The position numbers were made by a program, and so were the translations under genes. Under the pieces are notes generated by a model, which searched no databases, was not told where the DNA came from, and worked only from the letters and a program-made list of their open reading frames with translations. A DNA stretch of 64,000 bases from Claveliimonas acetigenes (GTDB lineage Bacteria > Bacillota > Clostridia > Lachnospirales > Lachnospiraceae): contig NZ_JAOQJU010000004.1 in NCBI RefSeq assembly GCF_025567385.1, positions 109,977-173,976 on the forward strand. The letters run 5' to 3'. Below are positions 23,770 to 32,741 of this stretch, piece by piece. The stretch's first letter is position 1, and every line of letters starts with the position of its first letter.

Positions 23770-24660
23770 ATGTTAAAAGCGATTTTGGACAGGCATGTAC
23801 TATTGATACTTATGGGAGTGTTCGCGGTTCTGGGGATTGTGAGCAAGTGCATTGCCGGCATTACACTAAAGAGGCTTGTACGGGCGGCGGGCAGTATGAA
23901 CAAAAGCGCACATCCATTGATCCGGCTGGTGCGCGCCAAGTATGAACATGCATGTATGCTCAACGACAAAGTACAGAATGTGGGAGTATTTGTGGATAAG
24001 TATTTATACGAGTATAAGATCCTGGGGCTGCGCCTCTACCGGTGGAGACGGATGGAGAATGTGATGGCGGGATTGTGTCTGATTACCGGGGCAGCGGCGG
24101 CGTTCCTTACATACAGCGTTTACGGGATGTCGGACGCTGTGCTGAAGATGGGGGCCGGCGGAGCGGCTCTTGCAATACTGCTTTATCTCTTCCATTTGAC
24201 GTCTGACGAAAATTATATGCTGGAGGCAGTGAAGACTTATATGGTGGATTATCTGGAAAATGTCTGTGCACGCCGTTATGAAAAGAACCAGCAGAAAGAA
24301 AAGAAGGAAATAAAAGGATTGGCAGTGCGGGAAGAGCCGGAGAATGCGGCAGAAGACAGAGCGCTGGCGGCGAAGGTGGAGAAGCTTGGAACTGCCGGAA
24401 TAGAGGAAGACGTTCAGAAGTTACAAAAATCGGAGCCGAAAAAGGAAGAGGGGGCGGATGATGCTTCTGGGACAACGAAAAAAGAGATTCCGGCGGAAGT
24501 TCCACTGGAGATTCCGGAGCCGGGACAAGATCTGGAGAGGCTTCCGAAACCGGAAATATCAGCTGCATCGTCTAAAAAATCCAGGGAGGAGAAAAAGGAG
24601 CAGAAGCAGGTTTCGAAGGAAGTGCTGATCAGGGAGATATTAGAAGAGTTTTTAGCTTGA
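23770..24660 (+). CDS. Lachnospiraceae-type membrane protein with charged C-terminal tail
   Basis: 296 residues, AAGGAGG upstream. Three hydrophobic helices: residues ~10-30 (LLILMGVFAVLGIVSKCIAG), ~100-118 (AGLCLITGAAAAFLTYSVYG) and ~125-145 (GAGGAALAILLYLFHL). The segment from ~165 on is a low-complexity, Lys/Glu/Pro-rich cytoplasmic tail. No catalytic motif recognised. It is directly upstream of pgi, with the pgi promoter overlapping its stop. I know it only as a conserved hypothetical of this family. Confidence 0.6.
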   Translation: MLKAILDRHVLLILMGVFAVLGIVSKCIAGITLKRLVRAAGSMNKSAHPLIRLVRAKYEHACMLNDKVQNVGVFVDKYLYEYKILGLRLYRWRRMENVMAGLCLITGAAAAFLTYSVYGMSDAVLKMGAGGAALAILLYLFHLTSDENYMLEAVKTYMVDYLENVCARRYEKNQQKEKKEIKGLAVREEPENAAEDRALAAKVEKLGTAGIEEDVQKLQKSEPKKEEGADDASGTTKKEIPAEVPLEIPEPGQDLERLPKPEISAASSKKSREEKKEQKQVSKEVLIREILEEFLA

Positions 24661-24685
24661 TAAAAGCGTGGTAAACTGATAAAAT
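24657..24685 (+). promoter_or_regulatory. Promoter of pgi
   Basis: TTGATA (24657-24662) and TAAAAT (24680-24685) with a 17-bp spacer, starting at the stop codon of the previous gene and 48 bases before the pgi ATG. Confidence 0.6.
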
Positions 24686-24732
24686 AAGGATAGTGTATTT
24701 ATAGAAACATAAGAGGGAAAGAAGGTATTGCG

Positions 24733-26082
24733 ATGGCAAATAAAGTAACATTTGATTACGCAAAAGCAACAACATTTATTCATGACCATGAAGTGGAATC
24801 TATGAAAGGAATCGCAGAGGCGGCGAAGGAGGTTCTGGTCAGCAAGTCAGGCGCGGGCAATGATTTCCTGGGATGGATCGATCTCCCGGTAGATTATGAT
24901 AAAGAAGAATTTGCACGTATCCAGAAGGCAGCCGCGAAGATTCAGAGCGATTCAGAGGTTCTGGTTGTAATTGGAATCGGTGGTTCTTATCTGGGGGCAA
25001 GAGCTGCGATCGAATTCTTGCGCCATAATTTCTACAACATGGTTTCTAAAGAAGTGCGTAAGACTCCTGAGATATATTATGCAGGAAACAGTATCAGCAG
25101 CACATATTTAAAGCATCTGATCGATGTGATTGGCGACAGGGATTTCTCTGTGAACATCATTTCCAAATCAGGTACGACAACAGAGCCTGCTATCGCATTC
25201 CGTGTTTTTAAGGAAATGCTGGAGAAGAAATACGGTAAGGAAGAAGCTGCGAAGAGGATTTACGCAACTACAGATAAGGCAAGGGGAGCGCTTAAGAATC
25301 TGGCGACAGAAGAAGGATACGAATCCTTCGTGGTGCCGGATGATATTGGCGGACGTTTCTCCGTACTGACAGCGGTAGGACTGCTTCCGATTGCTGTGAG
25401 CGGGGCAGATATTGAGAAGTTGATGGAAGGTGCTGCAGCGGGAAGAGAGATGGCGCTGAACCTGCCGTTTGAGGAAAATGATGCAATGCAGTATGCTGCT
25501 ATCCGTAATATTCTCCACAGAAAAGGGAAAGCAGTGGAGGTTCTTGCCAATTATGAGCCAAGTCTCCATTATGTATCTGAGTGGTGGAAACAGCTCTACG
25601 GTGAGAGCGAAGGCAAGGACAATAAGGGAATCTTCCCGGCGGCGGTAGACCTTACGACAGACCTGCACTCCATGGGCCAGTTCATCCAGGACGGAAGCCG
25701 CATTATGTTTGAAACGGTTATGAATGTAGAAGAGTCCACAGAGGAGATTATTATTAATGAAGAACCGGTGGATCTGGACGGCCTGAATTATCTGGCAGGA
25801 AAGAATGTGGATTTTGTAAATAAGAGTGCGATGAACGGAACGATTCTTGCCCACACAGATGGAAATGTGCCGAACCTGCTTATTAATATTCCGGCGCAGA
25901 ATGAGTTTTATCTGGGAGAGTTATTCTACTTCTTTGAATTTGCATGTGGTGTAAGCGGCTATATTTCAGGAGTGAATCCGTTCAATCAGCCAGGTGTAGA
26001 GAGCTACAAGAAGAATATGTTCGCGCTTCTCGGCAAGCCGGGATTCGAGGAAGAACGGGAAAAATTACTGAAGAGATTATAA
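24733..26082 (+). CDS. pgi: Glucose-6-phosphate isomerase
   Basis: 449 residues, the short Gram-positive form. Interconverts glucose 6-phosphate and fructose 6-phosphate in glycolysis and gluconeogenesis. Motifs: IGIGGSYLGARAAIEFL, SKSGTTTEPAIAFR for the sugar-phosphate site, DDIGGRFSVLTAVGLLP (PGI signature), and the catalytic-base region near NQPGVESYKKNMFALLG. AAGAAGG precedes the ATG. It leads the decarboxylase-holB-rsmI run that follows on the same strand and may be co-transcribed with it. Confidence 0.97.
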   Translation: MANKVTFDYAKATTFIHDHEVESMKGIAEAAKEVLVSKSGAGNDFLGWIDLPVDYDKEEFARIQKAAAKIQSDSEVLVVIGIGGSYLGARAAIEFLRHNFYNMVSKEVRKTPEIYYAGNSISSTYLKHLIDVIGDRDFSVNIISKSGTTTEPAIAFRVFKEMLEKKYGKEEAAKRIYATTDKARGALKNLATEEGYESFVVPDDIGGRFSVLTAVGLLPIAVSGADIEKLMEGAAAGREMALNLPFEENDAMQYAAIRNILHRKGKAVEVLANYEPSLHYVSEWWKQLYGESEGKDNKGIFPAAVDLTTDLHSMGQFIQDGSRIMFETVMNVEESTEEIIINEEPVDLDGLNYLAGKNVDFVNKSAMNGTILAHTDGNVPNLLINIPAQNEFYLGELFYFFEFACGVSGYISGVNPFNQPGVESYKKNMFALLGKPGFEEEREKLLKRL

Positions 26083-26094
26083 GGACCGGAAGGT

Positions 26095-27531
26095 ATGACA
26101 TTATATCAGAGACTGAATGAGTACAGTGAATCGGACTATTACGGATTCCATATGCCGGGACATAAGAGGAACCGGAATCTTATGGGCAATGGATTACCGT
26201 ACAGCATTGATATTACAGAGATTGAAGGATTTGACGATCTGCATCATGCGGCGAATGTGCTGAAAGAGGCGCAGGAGAGAGCAGCCAGAGTGTATGGAGC
26301 GCAGGAGAGCCATTTCCTTATCAATGGAAGTACAGCAGGAATATTGAGTGCGGTTCTTGGAAATACACAGAGGGGGGATGCGGTGCTTGTGGCAAGGAAC
26401 TGCCACAAGTCCGTGTACCACGGGATTTATTTGAATGACTTGAAGCCGTACTATCTGTACCCGGAGTTCAGGCAGGATATTGAATTAAACACAGGAATTT
26501 CCGTAAGCGCAGTGAAAACTGCGCTTAAAGAGCATTCAGAGATTCGGGCGGTTATTATCGTATCCCCTACCTATGACGGCGTTCTGTCGGATGTCCGGGG
26601 AATTGCACAGGCAGTTCACGAGAAAGGGATTCCGCTGATTGTGGATGAGGCTCACGGCGCCCACTTCGGATTTCATCCGTATTTCCCGGAAAATGCGCTC
26701 GCGAAGGGAGCTGATGTGGTAATACACAGCGTCCATAAGACACTTCCTGCCCTGACCCAGTCAGCGCTGCTCCATATGCAGGGTTCTTATGCGAACCGCA
26801 GAAAAGTGCGTAAATATCTGGATATGTTGCAATCCAGCAGTCCATCCTATATACTGATGGCAGGGATTGATGCTTGTATGGATATGCTGGAGAACCGCAG
26901 AGAGGAAGTATTTGACCCTTATGTGGACAGGTTGAAAGCGCTGCGGGAATCTCTGAGGGAGCTAAAAGCACTGCGGCTGATCGAAACGGAGGGGGAGACT
27001 TACGACCCGTCTAAATTGCTGATTTCCGCAGGGGATACGGGACTTAGCGGCAGGCAGCTTTACAGGAAATTGTTGGAAGAGTATCATCTTCAGATGGAGA
27101 TGGCGGCAGGCAGCTACGTGCTTGCCATGACGGCAGTAGGGGATACAAAAGAAGGATTTGACAGGCTGAGAGATGCTTTGTTTGCCATTGACGCTCAGGT
27201 TTTGGAGGGAAGATGGAAGGATATGCCGATAAGGAAGCGCGTATGCGGGAGACTTCCGGCGGCGGAGATGGTCTATACCAGCTATGAATTGGAAGCGCTT
27301 TTGGAAAATGCAAAGGCGCACGGTGTGCAGTTTGTTCCGTGGCAGAAAGCGGCGGGATATATTTCCACGGAGTATGCATATCTTTATCCGCCGGGGATTC
27401 CGTTGATTGTCCCGGGCGAACGGATTACAGAAGAAATTGCAGATATGTGTGCTGCTTATCATACTCTTGGATTTACCATTGAGGGATTAAAAGGAGAAGA
27501 AGGATACATTGAGGTTTTAGAAAATGGGTAG
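26095..27531 (+). CDS. Orn/Lys/Arg decarboxylase family PLP enzyme (YaaO/SpeA-like)
   Basis: 478 residues, the size of B. subtilis YaaO. HMPGHKRN at the N-terminus, SPTYDGV, VDEAHGAHFGFHP (PLP-ring Asp) and SVHKTLPALTQ with the Schiff-base Lys mark a fold-type I basic amino acid decarboxylase. The C-terminal domain (PPGIPLIVPGERIT) is complete. Overlaps the guanylate-kinase-like gene by 8 bases. In B. subtilis yaaO precedes tmk and holB, and the same order here supports YaaO orthology. Whether the substrate is arginine or lysine cannot be decided. Confidence 0.88.
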   Translation: MTLYQRLNEYSESDYYGFHMPGHKRNRNLMGNGLPYSIDITEIEGFDDLHHAANVLKEAQERAARVYGAQESHFLINGSTAGILSAVLGNTQRGDAVLVARNCHKSVYHGIYLNDLKPYYLYPEFRQDIELNTGISVSAVKTALKEHSEIRAVIIVSPTYDGVLSDVRGIAQAVHEKGIPLIVDEAHGAHFGFHPYFPENALAKGADVVIHSVHKTLPALTQSALLHMQGSYANRRKVRKYLDMLQSSSPSYILMAGIDACMDMLENRREEVFDPYVDRLKALRESLRELKALRLIETEGETYDPSKLLISAGDTGLSGRQLYRKLLEEYHLQMEMAAGSYVLAMTAVGDTKEGFDRLRDALFAIDAQVLEGRWKDMPIRKRVCGRLPAAEMVYTSYELEALLENAKAHGVQFVPWQKAAGYISTEYAYLYPPGIPLIVPGERITEEIADMCAAYHTLGFTIEGLKGEEGYIEVLENG

Positions 27532-28111
27532 AATATATTATATCATGGGAAAAAGTTCGGCGGGGAAGGATACCTTGTTTCGGGAGATCAGGCACCGTCT
27601 GCCGGAGCTTCGAACCGTAATCCCTTATACGACCCGCCCGATCCGTGAGGGCGAAGAGAACGGAAGAGAGTATCATTTTGTAGAAGAAAGCCGTCTGGCA
27701 GAGCTTGAGGCGGCAGGCAGAGTGATTGAGATGCGCGCCTATCATACGGTGCACGGTGTCTGGAAATATTTTACGGTGGATGATGGGCAGATTGATGTCC
27801 GGACTGCGGATTATCTGATGATAGGAACGCTGGAGTCCTATGAGAAAATGAGAGAATATTACGGCGCGGAATCTTTGGCGCCGATTTATATAGAGGTGGA
27901 AGCCGGAGAACGGCTGTCCCGGGCGCTTGGGAGGGAGCGGATGCAGAGGTCGCCCAAGTACGGGGAGATGTGCAGAAGATTTCTTGCGGATGAGAAAGAT
28001 TTTGCAGAAGAAAATCTGCACCGCCTGGGAATCACAAGAAGATTTATAAATGATGACAAAGAACAATGCTTAGAAGAGATTATCGAGGTAATACACAATG
28101 GGAAGCTTTAA
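27524..28111 (+). CDS. Guanylate-kinase-like P-loop protein in the tmk position
   Basis: 195 residues. P-loop GKSSAGKDTLF at the N-terminus, then TRPIREGEENGREYHFV, the GMP-binding pattern of guanylate kinases (R-x4-E-x-G-x2-Y), and a late Arg-rich lid (SRALGRERMQRS). The P-loop begins GKSSAGKD rather than the usual GPSGxGKS(T). It overlaps holB by 14 bases. In Bacilli this slot holds tmk (thymidylate kinase), so a guanylate-kinase relative has taken its place in this lineage. It may be a divergent nucleotide kinase rather than the essential Gmk. Confidence 0.75.
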   Translation: MGRIYYIMGKSSAGKDTLFREIRHRLPELRTVIPYTTRPIREGEENGREYHFVEESRLAELEAAGRVIEMRAYHTVHGVWKYFTVDDGQIDVRTADYLMIGTLESYEKMREYYGAESLAPIYIEVEAGERLSRALGRERMQRSPKYGEMCRRFLADEKDFAEENLHRLGITRRFINDDKEQCLEEIIEVIHNGKL

Positions 28112-29087
28112 AGACGTGGTAGGACACAAAGACATAATTAATTATATAAGGAATGCAGTCAGTGAAGATAAGGTCTCACATGCTTATATCCTGAATGGCG
28201 AGCGGGGTTCCGGCAAGAAGATGCTGGCAAATCTTTTCGCTTCGACGCTTCAGTGTGAGAAGGGCGGACCTGACCCGTGCAATGAATGTCATTCCTGTAA
28301 GCAGGCAGAGAGTGGCAACCATCCGGATATTATCCATGTAACCCACGAAAAGCCGAATACAATTAGTGTGGAAGACGTCAGGACGCAGGTCAATAATGAT
28401 ATTATGATTAAGCCCTATCAGGGGCCTTATAAGATTTATATTATCAGTGAGGCGGATCTGATGACGCCCCAGGCACAGAACGCCCTCCTTAAAACGATTG
28501 AAGAACCGCCGGAGTACGCGGTGATTTTCCTGCTGACGGAGAATGCCCAGATGCTGCTTCCTACCATTACTTCCAGGTGTGTGATGCTGAAGCTGCGCAA
28601 TATTAAGGATACGCTGATTAAGAAGTATCTGATGGAGACTGTAAAAGTGCCGGATTATAAGGCGGACATGTGTACCGCATTTGCCCAGGGAAATATGGGA
28701 CGGGCAATTATGCTGGCAAATTCGGAGCATTTTAATGAAATCCGTGAGGAAGCCGTGCAGCTTCTGAAATATATCGATGAGATGGATCTGAATGAGGTTG
28801 TGAAGGCGATTAAACGGATTAGCGCATATAAATTGGAGATTAACGATTATCTGGATATTATTATGATATGGTATCGGGATGTACTTATTTATAAGGCGAC
28901 ACAGGATGTTACAAAGGTAGTTTTTAAAGATCAGCTGTCCTGCATTAAGGCAAGGGCAAGGAAGAGCTCTTATGAAGGGATCGAGAAAATTTTAGAAAGT
29001 CTTGAGAAAGCGAAGAGCAGACTGAAGGCAAATGTTAATTTTGATTTGGTAATGGAGCTTTTGCTGCTGACGATAAAGGAGAATTAG
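28098..29087 (+). CDS. holB: DNA polymerase III delta' subunit
   Basis: 329 residues. Clamp-loader AAA+ subunit that helps place the beta clamp on DNA. Visible: GERGSGKKMLANLFA (Walker A), a four-Cys zinc module (CEKGGPDPCNECHSC), ISEADLMTPQAQNALLKTIEEPP (Walker B region) and LLPTITSRCVMLKL with the SRC motif. All match DnaX/HolB-type proteins, and synteny with ricT and rsmI makes delta' the right call. Confidence 0.92.
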   Translation: MGSFKDVVGHKDIINYIRNAVSEDKVSHAYILNGERGSGKKMLANLFASTLQCEKGGPDPCNECHSCKQAESGNHPDIIHVTHEKPNTISVEDVRTQVNNDIMIKPYQGPYKIYIISEADLMTPQAQNALLKTIEEPPEYAVIFLLTENAQMLLPTITSRCVMLKLRNIKDTLIKKYLMETVKVPDYKADMCTAFAQGNMGRAIMLANSEHFNEIREEAVQLLKYIDEMDLNEVVKAIKRISAYKLEINDYLDIIMIWYRDVLIYKATQDVTKVVFKDQLSCIKARARKSSYEGIEKILESLEKAKSRLKANVNFDLVMELLLLTIKEN

Positions 29088-29091
29088 AAAT

Positions 29092-30003
29092 ATGACAGAG
29101 GTAATAGGAGTAAGATTCCGTCCCGCGGGCAAGATATATTTTTTTTCACCGGGGAAGTTAAAAATCGGGACGGGCGACCATGTGATTGTAGAGACTGCCA
29201 GGGGCGTGGAGTATGGAACTGTGGTGACAGGACCTAAGATGGTGGAAGACGACAAGATTATGCAGCCGTTGAAGCCGGTTATCCGTATTGCGACACCTGA
29301 AGATGTGAAGAAGGAAGCGAAGAACAAGTCGAAAGAGAAGGAAGCGTTTGAAATCTGCCTGGAGAAAATACGTAAGCATGGGCTGGAAATGAAGCTGATT
29401 GATGCAGAGTATACTTTTGATAATAATAAGGTATTGTTTTATTTTACTGCAGATGGGCGGATTGATTTCCGGGAACTGGTAAAAGATCTGGCAAGCGTGT
29501 TCCGCACAAGAATTGAGCTGCGCCAGATCGGCGTGCGGGATGAGACAAAAATCAGAGGCGGCATCGGCATCTGCGGGCGTCCGCTGTGCTGCCATACGTA
29601 TCTGACAGAATTTGCCCCGGTATCGATTAAGATGGCAAAGGAGCAGAATATGTCCCTGAACCCTACAAAAATATCGGGTGTGTGCGGAAGATTGATGTGT
29701 TGTCTGACTAACGAAGAAGAGACTTATGAAGAGCTGAACAGTCGTCTGCCGTCTATAGGCGACAGTGTGACGACACCGGAGAAACTTCATGGAGACGTGC
29801 AGTCAGTGAATGTCCTGCGCCAGCTTGTGAAGGTAATTGTTACGCTGGATAATGACGAGAAGGAAATCCGGGAGTACAAAGTGAGTGAGCTGCGGTTTAA
29901 GCCCCGCAGGAAGAAGAAGGATATCCGGCTGTCAAAAGAAGAATTCCAGGAGCTTAAAGCGCTGGAGGAAAAGAATGGAGCGTCCAGATTAGATGATGAA
30001 TAG
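29092..30003 (+). CDS. ricT: PSP1-domain protein RicT (YaaT)
   Basis: 303 residues. RicT/YaaT belongs to the Ric (Y) complex that, in B. subtilis, carries Fe-S clusters and steers RNase Y processing, sporulation and competence. The PSP1 core includes VEYGTVVTGP, the DGRIDFRELVKDLA segment, and two Cys groups, GICGRPLCCHTYL and VCGRLMCCLTNEEETYEEL, which hold the cluster ligands. A 'leading' 5-base gap from holB and an 11-base overlap with trmN6 place it in the holB operon. The YabA/YabB order of Bacillus is condensed here. Confidence 0.93.
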   Translation: MTEVIGVRFRPAGKIYFFSPGKLKIGTGDHVIVETARGVEYGTVVTGPKMVEDDKIMQPLKPVIRIATPEDVKKEAKNKSKEKEAFEICLEKIRKHGLEMKLIDAEYTFDNNKVLFYFTADGRIDFRELVKDLASVFRTRIELRQIGVRDETKIRGGIGICGRPLCCHTYLTEFAPVSIKMAKEQNMSLNPTKISGVCGRLMCCLTNEEETYEELNSRLPSIGDSVTTPEKLHGDVQSVNVLRQLVKVIVTLDNDEKEIREYKVSELRFKPRRKKKDIRLSKEEFQELKALEEKNGASRLDDE

Positions 30004-30736
30004 GTTAAAGGAAGGCGAGCGGCTGGATGACCTGCAGGTGAAAGGTTATGAAATCATTCAGCATCCGGGACGTTTCTGCTTTGGGATGGATGCGGTGTTG
30101 CTGTCATCATTTGCAAAGGTGAAGAGAAGGGAGCGGGCGCTTGATCTTGGATGCGGGACAGGGATTCTGCCTATATTACTGGAGGCGAAGAATGAAGGCA
30201 GCTATTATGCCGGGTTGGAGATTCAGGAAGAAAGCGCGGACATGGCGCGGCGGAGCATTTGCCATAATCGACTGGAAAATAAGATTGAGATTATAACGGG
30301 GGATATTAAAGAGGCGGCTAAAATTTTCGGTGCGGCCTCTTTTGAGGTTATTACTTCCAATCCGCCCTATATGATTGAAGAACACGGATTGAAAAATGAG
30401 ATGGATACGCAATATATTGCAAGGCATGAGGTGCTTTGTACGCTGGAGGACATTCTGCGGGAGAGTGCAAAGATTCTGAAGCCAAAGGGCAGGTTTTATA
30501 TGGTGCACCGCCCTTTTCGCCTGGCGGAAATTCTGGCGGGTATGAATCGGCATGGAATAGAACCTAAACGGATGCGCCTGGTATATCCTTATGTGGATAA
30601 AGAGCCGAATATGGTGCTGGTAGAGGGAATGAGAGGAGCCAGGCCGCGGATGACGGTGGAGCCGCCGCTGGTTGTGTATGAGAAGGATGGAAGTTACACG
30701 CGGGAGCTGCTTCGTATGTATGGGAGGAATTTATAA
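29993..30736 (+). CDS. trmN6: tRNA1(Val) (adenine37-N6)-methyltransferase family protein
   Basis: 247 residues. A Rossmann-type SAM methyltransferase: ALDLGCGTGILPILL (motif I) and ITSNPPYMI (motif IV, NPPY) for N6-adenine methylation. N-terminal DDLQVKGYEIIQHPGRFCFGMDAVLLS is typical of TrmN6/YabB. It overlaps ricT by 11 bases and shares one base with the rsmI ATG, as in the Bacillus yabB-yazA-rsmI order, with yazA absent. Confidence 0.88.
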   Translation: MMNRLKEGERLDDLQVKGYEIIQHPGRFCFGMDAVLLSSFAKVKRRERALDLGCGTGILPILLEAKNEGSYYAGLEIQEESADMARRSICHNRLENKIEIITGDIKEAAKIFGAASFEVITSNPPYMIEEHGLKNEMDTQYIARHEVLCTLEDILRESAKILKPKGRFYMVHRPFRLAEILAGMNRHGIEPKRMRLVYPYVDKEPNMVLVEGMRGARPRMTVEPPLVVYEKDGSYTRELLRMYGRNL

Positions 30737-31590
30737 TGGCAGGAACATTGTATTTATGCGCGACGCCTATTGGCAATCTGGAAGATATGACGCTGCGGGC
30801 CATACGGATTTTGCGGGAAGCAGATTTGATTGCAGCAGAGGATACCCGCAACAGCATTAAGCTTTTGAATCATTTTGAAATCAAAACTCCTATGACCAGC
30901 TATCATGAGTATAATAAGATAGAGAAAGGGCGTAAGCTGGTGGAACGGCTTTTATCCGGTGAGAATATTGCTCTGATTACCGATGCGGGGATGCCCGGGA
31001 TTTCTGATCCGGGAGAAGAACTGGTGAAAATGTGTTATGATGCAGGGGTGGCGGTTACGGCGGTTCCGGGGGCGTCGGCATGTATTACGGCGCTGGTCCT
31101 TTCCGGGTTGTCCACAAGGAGATTTGCATTTGAAGCATTTCTCCCGGCTGAGAAAAAAGAACGAAAAAGCATATTGACGGAGCTTAAGGATGAGACAAGG
31201 ACTATGATTATTTACGAAGCTCCGCATCGGCTTTTAAGGACGCTGGAGGAACTGTATGAGACGATGGGGGAACGGAAGATTACCGTATGCAGGGAGCTTA
31301 CCAAGAGACATGAGACTGCATTTACCACAACATTAAAAGAAGCTTGCAGTTACTACCGTGCACAGGAGCCTAAGGGCGAATGTGTGCTTGTGATCGAGGG
31401 AAAGAGCAGACAGGAGCTTAAAGAAGAGGCGCAGGCAAGGTGGGACGATATGTCTGTCAAAGAGCATATGGAATATTACGAAAGCCAGGGCATCGGGCGG
31501 AAAGAGGCGATGAAGCTGGTGGCGAAGGACCGGGGCGCAGGCAAGAGGGATATCTATAAAGCGCTGCTTGAACAGCGGGAGGAAGAGTGA
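30736..31590 (+). CDS. rsmI: 16S rRNA (cytidine1402-2'-O)-methyltransferase
   Basis: 284 residues, full length. RsmI uses SAM to methylate the ribose of C1402 in 16S rRNA. Motifs: LYLCATPIGNLEDMTLRAI, AAEDTRNSIKLLNH, ALITDAGMPGISDPGEELV, VTAVPGASACITALVLSGL, and the C-terminal DKAP-type helix region. The start overlaps the stop of trmN6 by one base. It closes the holB operon; the ABC ATPase gene follows at once. Confidence 0.95.
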   Translation: MAGTLYLCATPIGNLEDMTLRAIRILREADLIAAEDTRNSIKLLNHFEIKTPMTSYHEYNKIEKGRKLVERLLSGENIALITDAGMPGISDPGEELVKMCYDAGVAVTAVPGASACITALVLSGLSTRRFAFEAFLPAEKKERKSILTELKDETRTMIIYEAPHRLLRTLEELYETMGERKITVCRELTKRHETAFTTTLKEACSYYRAQEPKGECVLVIEGKSRQELKEEAQARWDDMSVKEHMEYYESQGIGRKEAMKLVAKDRGAGKRDIYKALLEQREEE

Positions 31591-31591
31591 A

Positions 31592-32572
31592 ATGGCAAGT
31601 GTATCACTAAGGCATATTAATAAGGTTTATCCAAATGGATTTGAAGCGGTGAAGGATTTTAACCTTGAGATTGAAGAGAAAGAATTTATCGTATTTGTAG
31701 GGCCGTCAGGCTGTGGGAAATCCACGACTCTTCGTATGATTGCCGGCCTGGAGGATATTTCTTCCGGTGAGCTTAGAATTGGGGGCAAGGTGGTAAATGA
31801 TACGGAGCCAAAGGATAGGGATATCGCGATGATTTTTCAGAATTATGCTCTGTATCAGCGCATGACGGTATATGAAAATATGGCATTCGGACTGAAGTTA
31901 AGGAAGACACCCAGAGATGAAATTGACAGGATGGTTCGCGAAGCGGCAAAAATCCTGGAACTGGAAGCCTTGTTGGATCGCAGACCCAAAGCACTCTCTG
32001 ACGGACAAAAACTGCGTGTTGCTATGGGACGGGCTATTGTCTGTGGACCGAAGGTCTTTTTGATAGGGGAGCCACCCTCAAATTTGGATGCGAAGCTTCG
32101 GCGGCAGATGCGTTTTGAACTTTTCAGGCTGCATCAGAGATTGGGAATGACAGTTATTTATGTAACAAATGATCCGGTAGAGGCTATGATGCTTGGGACA
32201 AGGGTTGTGGTTATGAATGGCGGTGTCCTGCAGCAGGCAGATACGCCGCAAATGCTGTGTGATTATCCCCGTAATCTGTTTGTGGCTGGTTTTGTCGGTT
32301 CGCCGCAGATGAATTTTGTGGATGCAGCATGTAAGGCTGCCGGCGGCAAATTGTATCTTACGGCAGGCTCTCTGGAACTTGAGATTCCGGTGGAGCAGGT
32401 AAAGAAGTTTACTGACGGCGGTTATGTTGGGAAAACGGTGGTGCTGGGAGTTCGCGGGGAGGATGCCGGCGCTACTTTGAAGGCGCTTACACAATCCCCG
32501 GAGGCTATGAAGAAAAAGATGATTCATATATTTGATAAGGAAACGGAGCTTGCCATTACAAGTTTGTCATAG
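31592..32572 (+). CDS. MsmK/UgpC-type sugar ABC ATPase with degenerate catalytic motifs
   Basis: 326 residues. The sequence is clearly of the MsmK/UgpC/MalK class (VFVGPSGCGKSTTLRMIAGLEDISSGEL, IFQNYALYQRMTVYENMAFGLKLRK), with an intact Walker A at 37-45. Three motifs are altered: the signature is LSDGQ (135-139) instead of LSGGQ, Walker B reads VFLIGEP with Gly159 where Asp is expected, and the switch reads YVTNDP with Asn193 in place of His. The C-terminal regulatory part is short (~326 against ~370 residues). It should bind ATP but hydrolyse it poorly, if at all. The ATG is 1 base after rsmI. Could be a decaying duplicate or a regulatory pseudo-ATPase. Confidence 0.85.
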   Translation: MASVSLRHINKVYPNGFEAVKDFNLEIEEKEFIVFVGPSGCGKSTTLRMIAGLEDISSGELRIGGKVVNDTEPKDRDIAMIFQNYALYQRMTVYENMAFGLKLRKTPRDEIDRMVREAAKILELEALLDRRPKALSDGQKLRVAMGRAIVCGPKVFLIGEPPSNLDAKLRRQMRFELFRLHQRLGMTVIYVTNDPVEAMMLGTRVVVMNGGVLQQADTPQMLCDYPRNLFVAGFVGSPQMNFVDAACKAAGGKLYLTAGSLELEIPVEQVKKFTDGGYVGKTVVLGVRGEDAGATLKALTQSPEAMKKKMIHIFDKETELAITSLS

Positions 32573-32602
32573 TAAAATAAAAATAGAAAAGAAAGTACAG
32601 AA

Positions 32603-32631
32603 AAGACGGCGTGGGATGCGCCGTCTTTTTA
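32603..32631 (+). terminator. Terminator of the holB-rsmI-ABC ATPase transcript
   Basis: GACGGCG/CGCCGTC stem with a 7-base loop and a TTTTT tail, 30 bases after the stop codon. Confidence 0.88.
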
Positions 32632-32741
32632 TATGTAGTCGGGGAATGCAGCAGGGCTTTCAGAGGATTCGGGCTGTTATGGCTGAACGGATATATTTTG
32701 TGCGGTGATGGGCGTCTTAATTGGCTGAACTGGAACAGGGA

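Noticed and set aside
25168..25854. 228-residue open frame antisense to pgi
   Set aside because: It lies entirely within a well-supported gene in another frame, has no ribosome site and shows no recognisable domain.
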